Assembly (NCBI GenBank): GCA_945889625.1
Contig: CAMDCE010000031.1
Location: forward strand, 1-60,191
Reading direction: 5' to 3'
DNA length: 60,191 bases
Source: Asaia bogorensis
GTDB taxonomy: Bacteria > Pseudomonadota > Alphaproteobacteria > Reyranellales > Reyranellaceae
Part shown: positions 39,021 through 47,711 of the stretch, in pieces
Layout: the number at the start of each line of letters is the position of its first letter
Numbering within the stretch: the first letter of the stretch is position 1
Notes under the pieces: model-generated
The model's input: the letters and a program-made list of their open reading frames with translations, nothing else
What the model was told of the DNA's origin: nothing
Databases searched by the model: none
Made by a program: the position numbers and the translations under genes

Positions 39021-39625
39021 CGCGCCAGCTCCTGGAGGCCGGCACGGATCACCGCATCGAGCTTGGCATCGCCGCCGAGCCGCTGCGTCACCCGAGCCAC
39101 CGCGCCAAACGCTTCGACCCGGCGGTAGCCGAGATTGACCAGGGCGGACACCGCATCTTCATTGACCGATCCGGAGGGCGCCGACAGAGGCGCGTCGGAT
39201 GCCCTCGCCGCCGGGGCGATGCCGAACGCGGCAGCCTTGTCCTTGAGTTCGGTGGCAAGACGCGCCGCAAGCTTGGGCCCGACGCCCGCCGGGCGGCTGA
39301 GCGTCGCGCGGTCCTGGGCGGCGATCGCCTGGGCAATTTCGTCCGGCGCCAGGGTCGAGAGGATCGACAACGCCACCCGCGCGCCGACGCCCTGAACCGT
39401 CGTCAGGATGCGGAACCAGTCGCGCTCGGCGGTTTCGAGGAAGCCATAGAGCGCGATCGCGTCCTCGCGCACGATGGTCTCGACCAGCACCGTCACCGCT
39501 CCACCGACCACCAGGTCACGCAGCGTGCGGGCCGAGGCGGAGACCAGATAGCCGACGCCGCCGACATCGATGATGGCGCTGTCGCTGTCGACCTGATCGA
39601 CGATGCCTTTCAGCTTGGCGATCAC
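39017..39625 (-). CDS. ruvA: Holliday junction branch migration protein RuvA
   Basis: 202 residues. The N-terminal OB fold ([22 protein letters not shown]) is followed by helix-hairpin-helix DNA-binding domain II ([31 protein letters not shown]), a flexible linker, and domain III ([13 protein letters not shown]) that contacts RuvB. Overlaps ruvC and ruvB by 4 bp each. Confidence 0.97.
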   Translation of the reverse strand: MIAKLKGIVDQVDSDSAIIDVGGVGYLVSASARTLRDLVVGGAVTVLVETIVREDAIALYGFLETAERDWFRILTTVQGVGARVALSILSTLAPDEIAQAIAAQDRATLSRPAGVGPKLAARLATELKDKAAAFGIAPAARASDAPLSAPSGSVNEDAVSALVNLGYRRVEAFGAVARVTQRLGGDAKLDAVIRAGLQELAR

Positions 39626-40125
39626 TGCGCCGCCTCGATCCGCTTGGCCGCCAACTTGTGATGGGCGCGGTGATGGGCATGGCAGATCGCGACCGCGAGC
39701 GCATCGGCGGCATCCGCCGTGGCCTCGACGCCGGGCAGCAGGCGACCGACCATCATGGCGATCTGGCGTTTGTCGGCGTGGCCGGTGCCGGTCACCGACT
39801 TCTTCACGAGGTTGGTGGCGTATTCGAACACCGGCAGACCGGCCCGCGCTGGGGCCAGCATGACCACGCCGCGCGCCTGGCCAAGCTTCAGGGTCGAACC
39901 CGGATTGACGTTCACGAAGGTCTCCTCGACCGCCGCCTCCAGCGGCTGTTGCGCGGCCACGACCGCGGCCACGCCCTCGAACAGATCAGCCAGCCGTTCC
40001 GCCAGGCTGCAGTCGGTCGCAACCTTGACCACGCCATGCGCCACATGGCGCAGCCGGTTGCCTTCGACGTCGATCACGCCCCAGCCGGTCAACCGCAGAC
40101 CGGGATCGAGGCCGATCAATCTCAT
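39622..40125 (-). CDS. ruvC: Crossover junction endodeoxyribonuclease RuvC
   Basis: 167 residues from ATG 40125. The RNase-H-like active site is visible: Asp7 in [14 protein letters not shown], the Glu in [14 protein letters not shown], and the C-terminal acidic pair in [15 protein letters not shown]. Resolves Holliday junctions with RuvA and RuvB. It lies 11 bp downstream of yebC, the conserved yebC-ruvCAB order. Confidence 0.96.
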   Translation of the reverse strand: MRLIGLDPGLRLTGWGVIDVEGNRLRHVAHGVVKVATDCSLAERLADLFEGVAAVVAAQQPLEAAVEETFVNVNPGSTLKLGQARGVVMLAPARAGLPVFEYATNLVKKSVTGTGHADKRQIAMMVGRLLPGVEATADAADALAVAICHAHHRAHHKLAAKRIEAAQ

Positions 40126-40136
40126 GGCATGCCGCG

Positions 40137-40895
40137 TCAGGCCGCGAACTTCGCCAGAGCGTCGTCCGACACCTCGAAATTGGCGTAGACGTTCTGGACG
40201 TCGTCGTTGTCCTCCAGCGCGGCGATGAGATCGAGCAGAGATTGCGCCGTCTCGCCCTCGACCGCAGCCGTGGTCTTGGGCCGCCACGTCAGCTTGGCAG
40301 ACGAGGGCTGGCCGAGGGACTTCTCGAGCGCTTCGCGTACCGAATTGAAGTTCTCCTGGGCGCAGTAGATCTCGTGCGTGGCGTCCTCTCCCTCGCCGCT
40401 CGCCACGTCGTCGGCGCCCGCATCGATCGCCTTCTCCAGCACCTCGTCGGCGGTCCCGACCTTGAGGGGGAAGCGGAATTCGCCCAGCCGGTCGAACATG
40501 AACGACACGCTGTTGGTCTCGCCGAGGTTGCCGCCGTACTTGCTGAAGCTCGACCGGACTTCGCCCGCGGTGCGGTTGCGGTTGTTGGTCAGCGCCTCGA
40601 CGATCAGCGCCACGCCGCCGGGGCCGTAGCCCTCGTAGCGGACCTCGTCGTAATTGGCGTCGGCGTCGCTGCCCGAGCCGCGCTTGATGGCCCGATCGAT
40701 GGTATCGCGCGTCATGTTGTTTTCGCGCGCCGCGATCATCGCCGCCCGCAGGCGCGGATTGGCGTTGGGGTCGCCTGCACCCAACCGAGCCGCCGTGGTG
40801 ATTTCCCGGATCAGCTTGGTGAAGATCTTGGCCCGCTGGGCGTCCTGACGCCCTTTGCGGTGCATGATGTTCTTGAATTGGGAATGGCCGGCCAT
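40137..40895 (-). CDS. yebC: YebC/PmpR family DNA-binding protein
   Basis: 252 residues, the normal length. The N-terminus [20 protein letters not shown] closely follows the family signature, and [21 protein letters not shown] is the conserved central block. Members act as transcriptional regulators or help ribosomes through proline stretches. It is the first gene of the 16-gene minus-strand block; its promoter should lie in 40896-40990. Confidence 0.95.
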   Translation of the reverse strand: MAGHSQFKNIMHRKGRQDAQRAKIFTKLIREITTAARLGAGDPNANPRLRAAMIAARENNMTRDTIDRAIKRGSGSDADANYDEVRYEGYGPGGVALIVEALTNNRNRTAGEVRSSFSKYGGNLGETNSVSFMFDRLGEFRFPLKVGTADEVLEKAIDAGADDVASGEGEDATHEIYCAQENFNSVREALEKSLGQPSSAKLTWRPKTTAAVEGETAQSLLDLIAALEDNDDVQNVYANFEVSDDALAKFAA

Positions 40896-40990
40896 TGCCC
40901 GACAACCATATTGAGTGACGCGATGGGCCGGCTATACCACTTCTCGTGGGTTTTGGGAGTGTTAGAGACCGTGCAACAGGGTCACGGCAC

Positions 40991-41047
40991 AAAAAAAGGC
41001 GGGGGCCGAAGCCCCCGCTAAAAAACGTCGGAACCTTGATTCCGACG
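40991..41047. terminator. Two tandem intrinsic terminators
   Basis: Read on the minus strand, the first is an 8-bp stem CGTCGGAA/TTCCGACG (loop 6 nt) followed by six T. It is followed at once by GCGGGGGC/GCCCCCGC (loop TTCG) followed by seven T. They would end transcripts arriving from the phosphodiesterase gene at 41198 before yebC. The second hairpin also has A residues on its other flank and could act in both directions. Confidence 0.85.
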
Positions 41048-41053
41048 CCCCCT

Positions 41054-41146
41054 CTAACCTTGAAGACAGTCCGCCAACGCGGCGAAAAATCGTTTAACAT
41101 CAAAAGGATGCCGAATTTTCCCCAGGGCGTCAATCGCCGGCTTCAA
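41054..41146 (-). CDS. Possible 30-residue small ORF before the twin terminators
   Basis: Starts at TTG 41146, preceded by AGAGGTG, and stops 7 bp before the first terminator stem. The peptide (begins [20 protein letters not shown]) has balanced, protein-like composition, unlike random GC-rich translation. The local A+T content is higher than in the flanking genes. It may be a small protein, or part of a 3'UTR-derived small RNA of about 150 nt. No homologue is known to me. Confidence 0.3.
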   Translation of the reverse strand: MKPAIDALGKIRHPFDVKRFFAALADCLQG

Positions 41147-41197
41147 GGCACCTCTAATAGGTATATAGCTGCCTTGTGGGATACAAGATGCTGCGCC

Positions 41198-42004
41198 CTA
41201 CTCGGTGGGCGGTAGCCGGCCCCCAATCCTGAGGGGGCGGATCGACCGGGCAAGCCCGGTCTTGTCGTCGGTTTCGACGATTGCCGCACACAGCGTGCCG
41301 TCACCCTCGGCCGGCGACAGCCGCTCGCCCGGCATCTTCCTGATGAAGCGCTGCACGGCTACGTCCTTTTTCATGCCGATCACCGAGTCGTAGTCGCCGC
41401 ACATGCCGGTATCGGTCTGATAGGCGGTGCCGCCGGGCAGCACCCAGGCGTCCGCGGTCGGGATATGGCTGTGCGTGCCCAGCACCGCCGAGACGCGGCC
41501 GTCGCAGTAATGGCCGATCGACTGCTTCTCGCTGGTCGCCTCACCATGGACGTCGATCAGGATGAAATGCGCCGAGCGGCCGAGGGAATATTTCGCCAGC
41601 TCGGCATCGACGGCGCGGAACGGATCGTCGAGAGCGTCCATGAACAGCCGGCACATGACGTTCAGCACTACGATCTTCTGACCGCGCGCCGTCTCGAACA
41701 GGTTGGTGCCCCAGCCCGGCGTGCCGGGCGGAAAATTCACCGGCCGCAGCAGGCGTTTGTCCTGCGCGATGTAGGGAATGATCTCGCGCTGGTCCCAGAC
41801 ATGGTTGCCCGTGGTGATGCAATCGACGCCCGCCTCGTGCAGCTCGCCGCAGATCTTCGCGGTGATGCCGAAGCCCGCAGCGGCATTCTCGCCGTTGGCC
41901 ACCACGAAGTCGAGGCCGAGCTCGCGGCGCAGTCGGGGGACGTGCTTGGTGACGACGTCACGGCCGGAGCGGCCGACGATATCGCCGCAGAACAGAACCT
42001 TCAT
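41198..42004 (-). CDS. TIGR00282 family metallophosphoesterase (YmdB-like)
   Basis: 268 residues from ATG 42004. Dinuclear-metal phosphodiesterase motifs are in family order: FCGDIVGRSGRD near residues 5-16, NGENAAAGFG, GNHVWDQ, DVHGEATSEK and GTHSHIPTAD. Bacillus YmdB, a member of this family, hydrolyses cyclic nucleotides and affects biofilm choice; the role in alphaproteobacteria is not defined. It lies downstream of ygfA across a 142-bp gap with two hairpins. Confidence 0.92.
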   Translation of the reverse strand: MKVLFCGDIVGRSGRDVVTKHVPRLRRELGLDFVVANGENAAAGFGITAKICGELHEAGVDCITTGNHVWDQREIIPYIAQDKRLLRPVNFPPGTPGWGTNLFETARGQKIVVLNVMCRLFMDALDDPFRAVDAELAKYSLGRSAHFILIDVHGEATSEKQSIGHYCDGRVSAVLGTHSHIPTADAWVLPGGTAYQTDTGMCGDYDSVIGMKKDVAVQRFIRKMPGERLSPAEGDGTLCAAIVETDDKTGLARSIRPLRIGGRLPPTE

Positions 42005-42011
42005 GCCTAGA

Positions 42012-42140
42012 GCATACTCCGTCCGGCTGAGGCGCGTGAACGCGCCGCAATCAGCCGGACGGAGTATGCCATTGAAGGAGGCAGCGGGGGCAACGCGTTT
42101 CCACCCAACAGGAACCGCACGCGGTTCCTGTTGGGTGGAA
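42012..42140. repeat. Two adjacent perfect long-armed hairpins
   Basis: Hairpin 1 (42012-42069) has 19-bp perfect arms beginning GCATACTCCGTCC, with an inner GGCGCG/CGCGCC stem. Hairpin 2 (42099-42140) has 20-bp perfect arms beginning TTCCACCCAACAGG and a loop of only 2 nt. Just before hairpin 1 is CTAGAGCA (42007), also found at 47020, 47209 and 60044. The pair fills the gap between ygfA and the phosphodiesterase gene. No T-tract follows either. Confidence 0.9.
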
Positions 42141-42146
42141 GCCGCA

Positions 42147-42722
42147 CTAGACAAAGGCGCAAGCGCGGCGGTCGGTCAACAACCAATCCAGGCGCTGATC
42201 GCCCGGCCCGTGTGGAACCTCGGGCACCAGCTGGGCATCGAAGCCGACGCCGACCGCCGTCACCGTGCGCCGTGCCCGCAGGCCGGCGAGAGTGCGATCG
42301 TAGAAGCCGCCGCCATAACCCAGCCGCCAACCTCCTTCATCGCAGGCCAGCAACGGCACGATCAGCGCGTCGGGCTCGACGGTCTCGCGCCTGGCCGAGG
42401 GCTGCAACGTGCCGAACACGCCGGCGTCAAGCGGATCGCCCGGCCGCCAGGCGCGGAACAACAGAGGCTGGCCCCGCCCCTGCACGACGGGCAGCGCGAG
42501 TTGGCAGCCTTGGTTGAACAGTTCGATCATCAGCGGCCGGATGTCGATCTCGTCCTTGATCGGCCAGAAACCCGAGACCACCTCCGGCGTCTCGATCGGC
42601 CGTTCGCGCCGCAATGTCTCCAGCAGCCCATCGGCGGCGGCGCGACGCTCCTCTTCGCGGAGTTCGGCGCGCCAGGCCAGCATGGCGCTGCGCAAGGTGC
42701 GCTTGGCGTCGATCGGGTTCAT
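42147..42722 (-). CDS. ygfA: 5-formyltetrahydrofolate cyclo-ligase
   Basis: 191 residues from ATG 42722. It converts 5-formyl-THF to 5,10-methenyl-THF with ATP. The conserved C-terminal block RLGYGGGFYDRTLA (phosphate-binding) is present, and the N-terminal helix (DAKRTLRSAMLAWRAEL) carries the basic ATP-binding residues. It immediately follows the 6S RNA gene, the usual bacterial arrangement in which ygfA is co-transcribed with 6S RNA. Confidence 0.93.
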   Translation of the reverse strand: MNPIDAKRTLRSAMLAWRAELREEERRAAADGLLETLRRERPIETPEVVSGFWPIKDEIDIRPLMIELFNQGCQLALPVVQGRGQPLLFRAWRPGDPLDAGVFGTLQPSARRETVEPDALIVPLLACDEGGWRLGYGGGFYDRTLAGLRARRTVTAVGVGFDAQLVPEVPHGPGDQRLDWLLTDRRACAFV

Positions 42723-42736
42723 GTCTGGAGGATGCA

Positions 42737-42908
42737 AGGTGGGGCGGCTCCACGATGGGCCGTAGTTCGAAGAACCTCCAAGGCCTGCTAGTGCAGGTGG
42801 GCACCGTATGATCGGGACCAAGATCCCAACCAGGAACAGCTCCCGGGAGTTCTTATTGGCCCCGGGGTTTTTAGCGAACCACGCACCGCGCAGAATTCCG
42901 CCCCACAG
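42737..42908 (-). ncRNA. ssrS: 6S RNA
   Basis: About 172 nt, between zapA and ygfA, where 6S RNA normally lies in proteobacteria. The ends form a perfect 9-bp closing stem (GTGGGGCGG at the 5' end pairs with CCGCCCCAC at the 3' end on the minus strand). The middle has complementary GC-rich segments around GGTTGGGATC/GATC that would form the long irregular duplex with a central bubble mimicking an open promoter. The 3' portion CCTTGGAGGTTCTTCGAAC resembles the known 3' strand. 6S RNA binds RNA polymerase holoenzyme. Exact ends are estimated. Confidence 0.8.
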
Positions 42909-42962
42909 CCAATGTAGGCGCTCGGGGGGGCCGTCGCAATGCGGCCCGGAGGGGCGTTTACA

Positions 42963-43085
42963 GCGCGATGACTTTGGCTTCGGCCGTTGACCCGGCTCCG
43001 GCAGCTATGGCGCGATGGTTGGCCATCGCGCCTGAGCGGCGCACGTGACGGGCCGATGGCGTGATTGGAGTGAAAGTCATCGCGC
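42963..43085. repeat. Long structured inverted-repeat element, family D, copy 2
   Basis: Arms GCGCGATGACTTT (42963) and AAAGTCATCGCGC (43073) enclose the same core as copy 1 at 33094-33245 (CGGCTCCGGCAGCTATGGCG, GGCCATCGCGCCTGAGCGG). Arm sequence differs from copy 1 at matching positions on both sides. It abuts the zapA stop codon (43087) and lies just upstream of the 6S RNA gene. Confidence 0.85.
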
Positions 43086-43086
43086 T

Positions 43087-43419
43087 TTAGGCCGCTCCGC
43101 TGACCTTCCTCGAGATCTTGTCGACGCGCGAGGTGATCAGCTCCTCGAGCGCCGAGGCAAGCGTGTCGGCATTGTCGGTGGCGCTGGCCCGCGCGCTTTC
43201 CGCCTGTTTGGCGATGCCGCGGGCCTCGCGGCTTTCCTCGGCGAGCAGCAACGACGCGAACACCAGCAGCTTGACCTCGGGCGCGCCGGGAAGCTGCTTG
43301 CGCAGCTCGGTGACCTTTTCGTCGACGTAGGCGGCGAGTTCCTGGACCCGGTCTTCCTCGCCAGCACCGCAGGCGAACTCGTAGGTGCGATTGGCGATCT
43401 GAATCGAAACCTGCGGCAT
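43087..43419 (-). CDS. zapA: Cell division protein ZapA
   Basis: 110 residues from ATG 43419. It starts MPQVSIQIANRTYEFACGAGEE, matching the ZapA N-terminal domain, and continues with VQELAAYVDEKVTELRKQ and a C-terminal coiled coil. ZapA bundles FtsZ filaments at the division site. The position next to 6S RNA and ygfA supports the call. Confidence 0.93.
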   Translation of the reverse strand: MPQVSIQIANRTYEFACGAGEEDRVQELAAYVDEKVTELRKQLPGAPEVKLLVFASLLLAEESREARGIAKQAESARASATDNADTLASALEELITSRVDKISRKVSGAA

Positions 43420-43494
43420 TTTCCGCTTCTCCTGTTTATTGCGCCTTATCGGCGTTCGAGGGGACTTCGACTTTACTCCGTCAGACTGCACGTT

Positions 43495-43551
43495 GTCATG
43501 CTGAGCGAAGCATCTCTGGTGAACCAGATCCTTCGCTCCGCTCAGGATGAC
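43495..43551. repeat. Palindromic intergenic repeat, family C
   Basis: Inverted repeat with ends GTCATGCTGAGCGAAG and CTTCGCTCCGCTCAGGATGAC around a short spacer. It lies between zapA and the coiled-coil gene, 10 bp from the latter's stop. A related longer copy occurs at 56007-56103. Confidence 0.75.
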
Positions 43552-43561
43552 GGCTGCGCCG

Positions 43562-43795
43562 TCACTTCTGATCGGCGGCCAGCAGCGAGCGGATGTATTC
43601 CATCGCCCGCTCCAGCCGGCCTTCGACGTCCGTCGCCACTTTCCGGAGCTCGTCGTGCTGTTTTTCCAGCCTGCCCAGGCGCCGGGCGAGTTCCTCGGCG
43701 CGCGTCGTCTCCGCGCTGAGGCGTTCCTCGACCATCGATTCCAGCCGGCTGAGCGCATCGTCCACGCGGTCTTTCGCACTCGCTGCCTTGGACAT
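43562..43795 (-). CDS. Small coiled-coil protein of unknown function (DUF4164-like)
   Basis: 77 residues from ATG 43795. The whole chain is charged heptad-like helix (DDALSRLESMVEERL, RLGRLEKQHDELRKVATDVEGRL), ending AADQK. Small proteins of this sort, sometimes called DUF4164, are commonly found just upstream of zapA in alphaproteobacteria, which hints at a division or FtsZ-bundling role. The family name is from memory and the role is inference. It diverges from tkt. Confidence 0.65.
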   Translation of the reverse strand: MSKAASAKDRVDDALSRLESMVEERLSAETTRAEELARRLGRLEKQHDELRKVATDVEGRLERAMEYIRSLLAADQK

Positions 43796-44012
43796 TGGCC
43801 CCCCGCCGGCGGATCGCAGTTGGCCGCCAGGCTGCGTCTGCTCCATCCGTGAAGGATAAGTGTTGCGCCCGTGAATGGTCAACATCTTGTCGCTGTGGAG
43901 CGTCGTCTGCCGCAATATCTTGGCTGCTCCAGAGGTTTTGCGCATTGACGGGCATGGGGGGTGGCCGGCATGTTGCCGGCCGCTCACAAAAACCGTACGG
44001 CGCACGCATAAA

Positions 44013-46001
44013 ATGACCGAACAGACCGCCGCCCACCGCGACATGGCGAACGCCATCAGGGCCCTGGCCATGGACGCCGTGCAGCAGGCGGACTCAGGGC
44101 ACCCCGGCATGCCGATGGGCATGGCCGATGTCGCCACGGTGCTGTTCCAGAAGTTCCTGAAGTTCGACCCTACGACGCCCCACTGGTCCGACCGCGATCG
44201 CTTCATACTGTCGGCCGGCCACGGCTCGATGCTGCTCTATTCGCTGCTTTACCTGACCGGCTACGCCGACATGACGCTCGACGAGCTGAAGCGGTTCCGC
44301 CAGCTCGGCAGCAAGACCGCCGGGCACCCGGAATACGGCCACGCCAGCGGCATCGAGACGACGACCGGGCCACTCGGCCAGGGGCTCGGCAATTCGGTCG
44401 GCTTTGCCCTTGCCGAGCGCCTGCTCGCCGAACGCTTCGGCCGCGATCTCGTCGACCACTATACCTATGTCATCGTGGGCGACGGCTGCCTGATGGAAGG
44501 CGTTGGCCAGGAGGCGATCACGCTGGCCGGCCATCTCGGCCTCGGCCGCCTGATCGTGCTGTTCGACGACAACGGCATCTCGATCGACGGGCCGACCTCG
44601 CTCTCGACCTCGGAAGACCACAAGAAGCGCTTCGCCGCCGCCGGCTGGCATGTCCTGGCCGTCGACGGCCACGATCCCGAGGCGGTGACGCGGGCGATCC
44701 GCAAGGCGCGCAAGGTCACCGACAAGCCCTCGCTGATCGCCTGCAAGACGGTGATCGGCTACGGCGCCCCTACCAAGGCCGGCACCGCCGCCACGCACGG
44801 CTCGCCGCTCGGCAAGGACGAGGTCGCGGGCGCCCGCCAGAAACTCGGCTGGAACCATCCGCCGTTCGAGATACCCGAGCCGGTGTTCAGTGCCTGGCGC
44901 AAGGTCGGCGCACGCGGCAAGTCGGCCCGGCGCAAATGGGCGAAACGGCATGGCGCCATGGCCGAGGCCGATCGCGCCGAGTTCGACCGCCGCCAGAGCG
45001 GCGACATCCCCGCTGCGGTCGGCGAGGCGATCGCGGCTTTCAAGACGAAGATTGCCGCCGAGAAGCCCGCCTGGGCCACGCGCAAGTCGAGCCAGGAGGT
45101 GCTGGAAGTCGTCAACCCGGTGCTGCCCGACACGGTGGGCGGCTCGGCCGACCTCACCGGCTCGAACAACACCAAGACCGCCGCCTTGAAGGCCGCGACC
45201 CGCGCCGATGCGACCGGCCGCTACGTCTATTACGGTATCCGCGAGCACGCGATGGCTGCAGCCATGAACGGTATGGCGCTGCATGGCGGCGTCATCCCCT
45301 ACGGCGGCACGTTCCTGGTGTTCACCGATTATTGCCGCCCCTCGATCCGCCTGGCGGCGTTGATGGGTCTGCGGGTCATCTATGTGATGACCCACGATTC
45401 CATTGGCCTGGGCGAGGACGGGCCGACGCACCAGCCGGTCGAGCATCTCGCGGCATTGCGCGCCATTCCCGGCCTGCAGGTCCTGCGTCCGGCCGACGCC
45501 ATCGAGACTGCCGAGTGCTGGCAGATCGCACTCGAGTCGAAGAAGACGCCGAGCGTCATCGCGCTCACCCGCCAGAACCTGCCGACGGTTCGCGGCGCGG
45601 GTGACGAAAATCTCTCGGCCCGCGGCGCCTACATCCTGGCGGGCGATGCTACCGCTCCAGTACGCCTGATCGCTTCGGGTTCGGAAGTTCATCTTGCGGT
45701 CACGGCGCGCGAGCTGCTCGCCAGGGACGGCATCGCGGCCGCAGTTGTGTCCATGCCGTCATGGGAGTTGTTCGCCAGCCAGGACGACACATATCGGCAG
45801 CAGATCATGGGCGGCGACGGCACTGTGCGGGTGGCCTGCGAGGCGGCATCGGGCTTCGGCTGGGAGCGCTGGCTCGGCAGCAAGGGTGCGTTCGTCGGCA
45901 TGACGGGGTTTGGCGCTTCGGCCAAGGCGACCGACCTTTACAAGCATTTCGGCATCACCGCCGAGGCGATCGCCGAAGCGGCGCGCCGGCTCGCGCACTA
46001 A
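44013..46001 (+). CDS. tkt: Transketolase
   Basis: 662 residues from ATG 44013. The TPP/Mg site motif [13 protein letters not shown], the N-terminal [12 protein letters not shown] and [14 protein letters not shown], and the pyrimidine-domain [21 protein letters not shown] are all typical. It transfers two-carbon units in the pentose phosphate or Calvin pathway. A hairpin (GGCCGGCA/TGCCGGCC, 43963-43981) lies 31 nt upstream. The start has no clear Shine-Dalgarno. gap follows 11 bp later. Confidence 0.96.
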   Translation: MTEQTAAHRDMANAIRALAMDAVQQADSGHPGMPMGMADVATVLFQKFLKFDPTTPHWSDRDRFILSAGHGSMLLYSLLYLTGYADMTLDELKRFRQLGSKTAGHPEYGHASGIETTTGPLGQGLGNSVGFALAERLLAERFGRDLVDHYTYVIVGDGCLMEGVGQEAITLAGHLGLGRLIVLFDDNGISIDGPTSLSTSEDHKKRFAAAGWHVLAVDGHDPEAVTRAIRKARKVTDKPSLIACKTVIGYGAPTKAGTAATHGSPLGKDEVAGARQKLGWNHPPFEIPEPVFSAWRKVGARGKSARRKWAKRHGAMAEADRAEFDRRQSGDIPAAVGEAIAAFKTKIAAEKPAWATRKSSQEVLEVVNPVLPDTVGGSADLTGSNNTKTAALKAATRADATGRYVYYGIREHAMAAAMNGMALHGGVIPYGGTFLVFTDYCRPSIRLAALMGLRVIYVMTHDSIGLGEDGPTHQPVEHLAALRAIPGLQVLRPADAIETAECWQIALESKKTPSVIALTRQNLPTVRGAGDENLSARGAYILAGDATAPVRLIASGSEVHLAVTARELLARDGIAAAVVSMPSWELFASQDDTYRQQIMGGDGTVRVACEAASGFGWERWLGSKGAFVGMTGFGASAKATDLYKHFGITAEAIAEAARRLAH

Positions 46002-46012
46002 CGGAGGACGAC

Positions 46013-47023
46013 ATGGCAGTTCGGGTTGCAATCAACGGCTTCGGGCGCATCGGCCGCAACATCATGCGCGCCATCGTGGAATCGGGTCGCAAGGACATCG
46101 AGGTCGTGTCGATCAACGATCTCGGCCCGGTCGAGACCAACGCCCATCTGTTCCGCTACGACTCGGTGCACGGCCGATTCAATGGCGAAGTGAAGGTCGA
46201 CGGCGACACGATCGATGTCGGCCGCGGCAAGATCAAGGTCACCGCCGAGCGCGATCCCGCCAAGCTGCCGCACAAGGCGCTGGGCGTCGACATCGCCCTC
46301 GAGTGCACCGGCATCTTCACCTCCAAGAAGACGGCATCGGCCCATGTCGACGCCGGCGCCAGGCGCGTGCTGGTCTCGGCTCCCGCCGACAATGCCGACC
46401 TCACGGTCGTCTACGGCATCAACGACGACAAGCTCAACAAGGACCAGATCGTCGTCTCGAACGGCTCGTGCACGACCAATTGCCTGGCCCCGATGGCGCA
46501 CATCATGCACCAGTCGTTCGGCATCGAGCACGGCTTCATGACCACGATCCATTCCTACACCGGCGACCAGCCGACGCTCGACACCATGCACAAGGATCTC
46601 TACCGCGCCCGCGCCGCTGCGCTGAACATCATTCCGACGACGACCGGCGCCGCCAAGGCGATCGGCCTCGTCCTGCCGGAACTCGCCGGCAAGCTCGACG
46701 GTGCGGCGATCCGGGTGCCGACGCCGAACGTCTCCTTCATCGACCTGGGTTTCGTGGCCAAGCGCGCCACCACGGTCGAAGAGGTCAACAATGCCATCAT
46801 CGCTGCCGCCAAATCGAACCGGCTGTCGAAGATCGTGACCTGGACCAAGGAACCGATGGTCTCGTCCGACCTCAATCACGATCCGCACTCGGCCACCTTC
46901 GGCATCGACCAGACCAAGGTGCTGGGCGGCACGTTCGTCCGCATCGTCGCCTGGTACGACAACGAATGGGGCTTCTCCAACCGCATGTCCGACACCGCCG
47001 TGGCGATGGGCAAGCTGGGCTAG
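46013..47023 (+). CDS. gap: Type I glyceraldehyde-3-phosphate dehydrogenase
   Basis: 336 residues from ATG 46013, with GGAGG upstream. NAD-binding INGFGRIGRN is at 8-17, the catalytic Cys153 in SNGSCTTNCLAP, and His180 in MTTIHSYTGDQPT. Asp36 (SINDLGPVETN) suits NAD-type enzymes. Forms a tkt-gap operon; pgk, often third, is absent here, and a class I aldolase lies 7 kb downstream. Its TAG stop is also the first part of a composite repeat. Confidence 0.96.
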   Translation: MAVRVAINGFGRIGRNIMRAIVESGRKDIEVVSINDLGPVETNAHLFRYDSVHGRFNGEVKVDGDTIDVGRGKIKVTAERDPAKLPHKALGVDIALECTGIFTSKKTASAHVDAGARRVLVSAPADNADLTVVYGINDDKLNKDQIVVSNGSCTTNCLAPMAHIMHQSFGIEHGFMTTIHSYTGDQPTLDTMHKDLYRARAAALNIIPTTTGAAKAIGLVLPELAGKLDGAAIRVPTPNVSFIDLGFVAKRATTVEEVNNAIIAAAKSNRLSKIVTWTKEPMVSSDLNHDPHSATFGIDQTKVLGGTFVRIVAWYDNEWGFSNRMSDTAVAMGKLG

Positions 47024-47216
47024 AGCAGTGTCCGATCAGGTCGGATCAGTTCTCTTCCCCTTGGCGGACTCCGCCAAGGGGAAGTGTCGCGGTCATACCG
47101 CGACGATGGGGTCATTGGCCTCTGACCCCTCCGCCCGCGTACGACGCGGGCACCTCCCCTTCGCGGAGTCCGCGAAAGGGAGGGAGCTGATTTACTCAGT
47201 TCGGACTTTGCTCTAG
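47020..47216. repeat. Composite palindromic element with CTAGAGCA ends enclosing family A units
   Basis: Ends CTAGAGCAGTGTCCGA (47020) and TCGGACTTTGCTCTAG (47201) are inverted repeats matching at 14 of 16 positions. Inside are CTTCCCCTTGGCGGA with its complement, GTCGCGGTCATACCGCGAC, TGACCCCTCCGCCCG, CGTACGACGCGGG and CTCCCCTTCGCGGAG, which form a family A pair. The left end contains the gap stop codon. It is one mosaic of two repeat families. Confidence 0.85.
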
Positions 47217-47225
47217 GCGCCGAGC

Positions 47226-47699
47226 ATGGAAATCCAGCCGCAGCCGTTGACCGCTGAGGCCTTCGCGCCGTTCGGCGACGTCATCGACATCCCGAGCGAC
47301 GCCGGGCGCAAATACTACGAGGATGCGCTGGGCAACCTGCGCCCCACTGCACACCCCAGCCTGTCGCTCAGCCTCAAGGCCGAGACTCCGGACCGGCCGC
47401 TCAAGGCGGAGCTGCTGGAACGCCACGAATTTTCCTCCCAGACCTTCGTGCCGATCGATGTCGAGCGCTGGCTGATCGTGGTGGCGCCGCACGCCAAGGC
47501 GGGCGGCCCCGACACCAAGGCGGTGCGGGCCTTCATCGCGACGGGCAAGCAGGGCGTCACCTACAAGCCCAACACCTGGCACCACGGCCTGACCGTGCTC
47601 GACAAGCCCGGCCGCTTCGCCGTCTTCATGTGGCGCACCGGTGGACAGGGTGACGAGGAGTTCGTGCCGGTCGAGCCCTTTACCATTCGCATTCCCTGA
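47226..47699 (+). CDS. allA: Ureidoglycolate lyase
   Basis: 157 residues, normal for AllA, which splits ureidoglycolate into glyoxylate and urea at the end of purine-ureide breakdown. Family features include LTAEAFAPFGDVID at the N-terminus, RHEFSSQTFVPI in the middle, and PNTWHHGLTVLD plus the C-terminal block VPVEPFTIRIP. It precedes an allantoinase by 12 bp, supporting the pathway assignment. Confidence 0.93.
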   Translation: MEIQPQPLTAEAFAPFGDVIDIPSDAGRKYYEDALGNLRPTAHPSLSLSLKAETPDRPLKAELLERHEFSSQTFVPIDVERWLIVVAPHAKAGGPDTKAVRAFIATGKQGVTYKPNTWHHGLTVLDKPGRFAVFMWRTGGQGDEEFVPVEPFTIRIP

Positions 47700-47711
47700 A
47701 CGGGGGCCGTC

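Noticed and set aside
43963..43981. GGCCGGCA/TGCCGGCC hairpin as operator or riboswitch for tkt
   Set aside because: A single 8-bp GC stem in a GC-rich leader is too common to assign a role. It is mentioned only under tkt.
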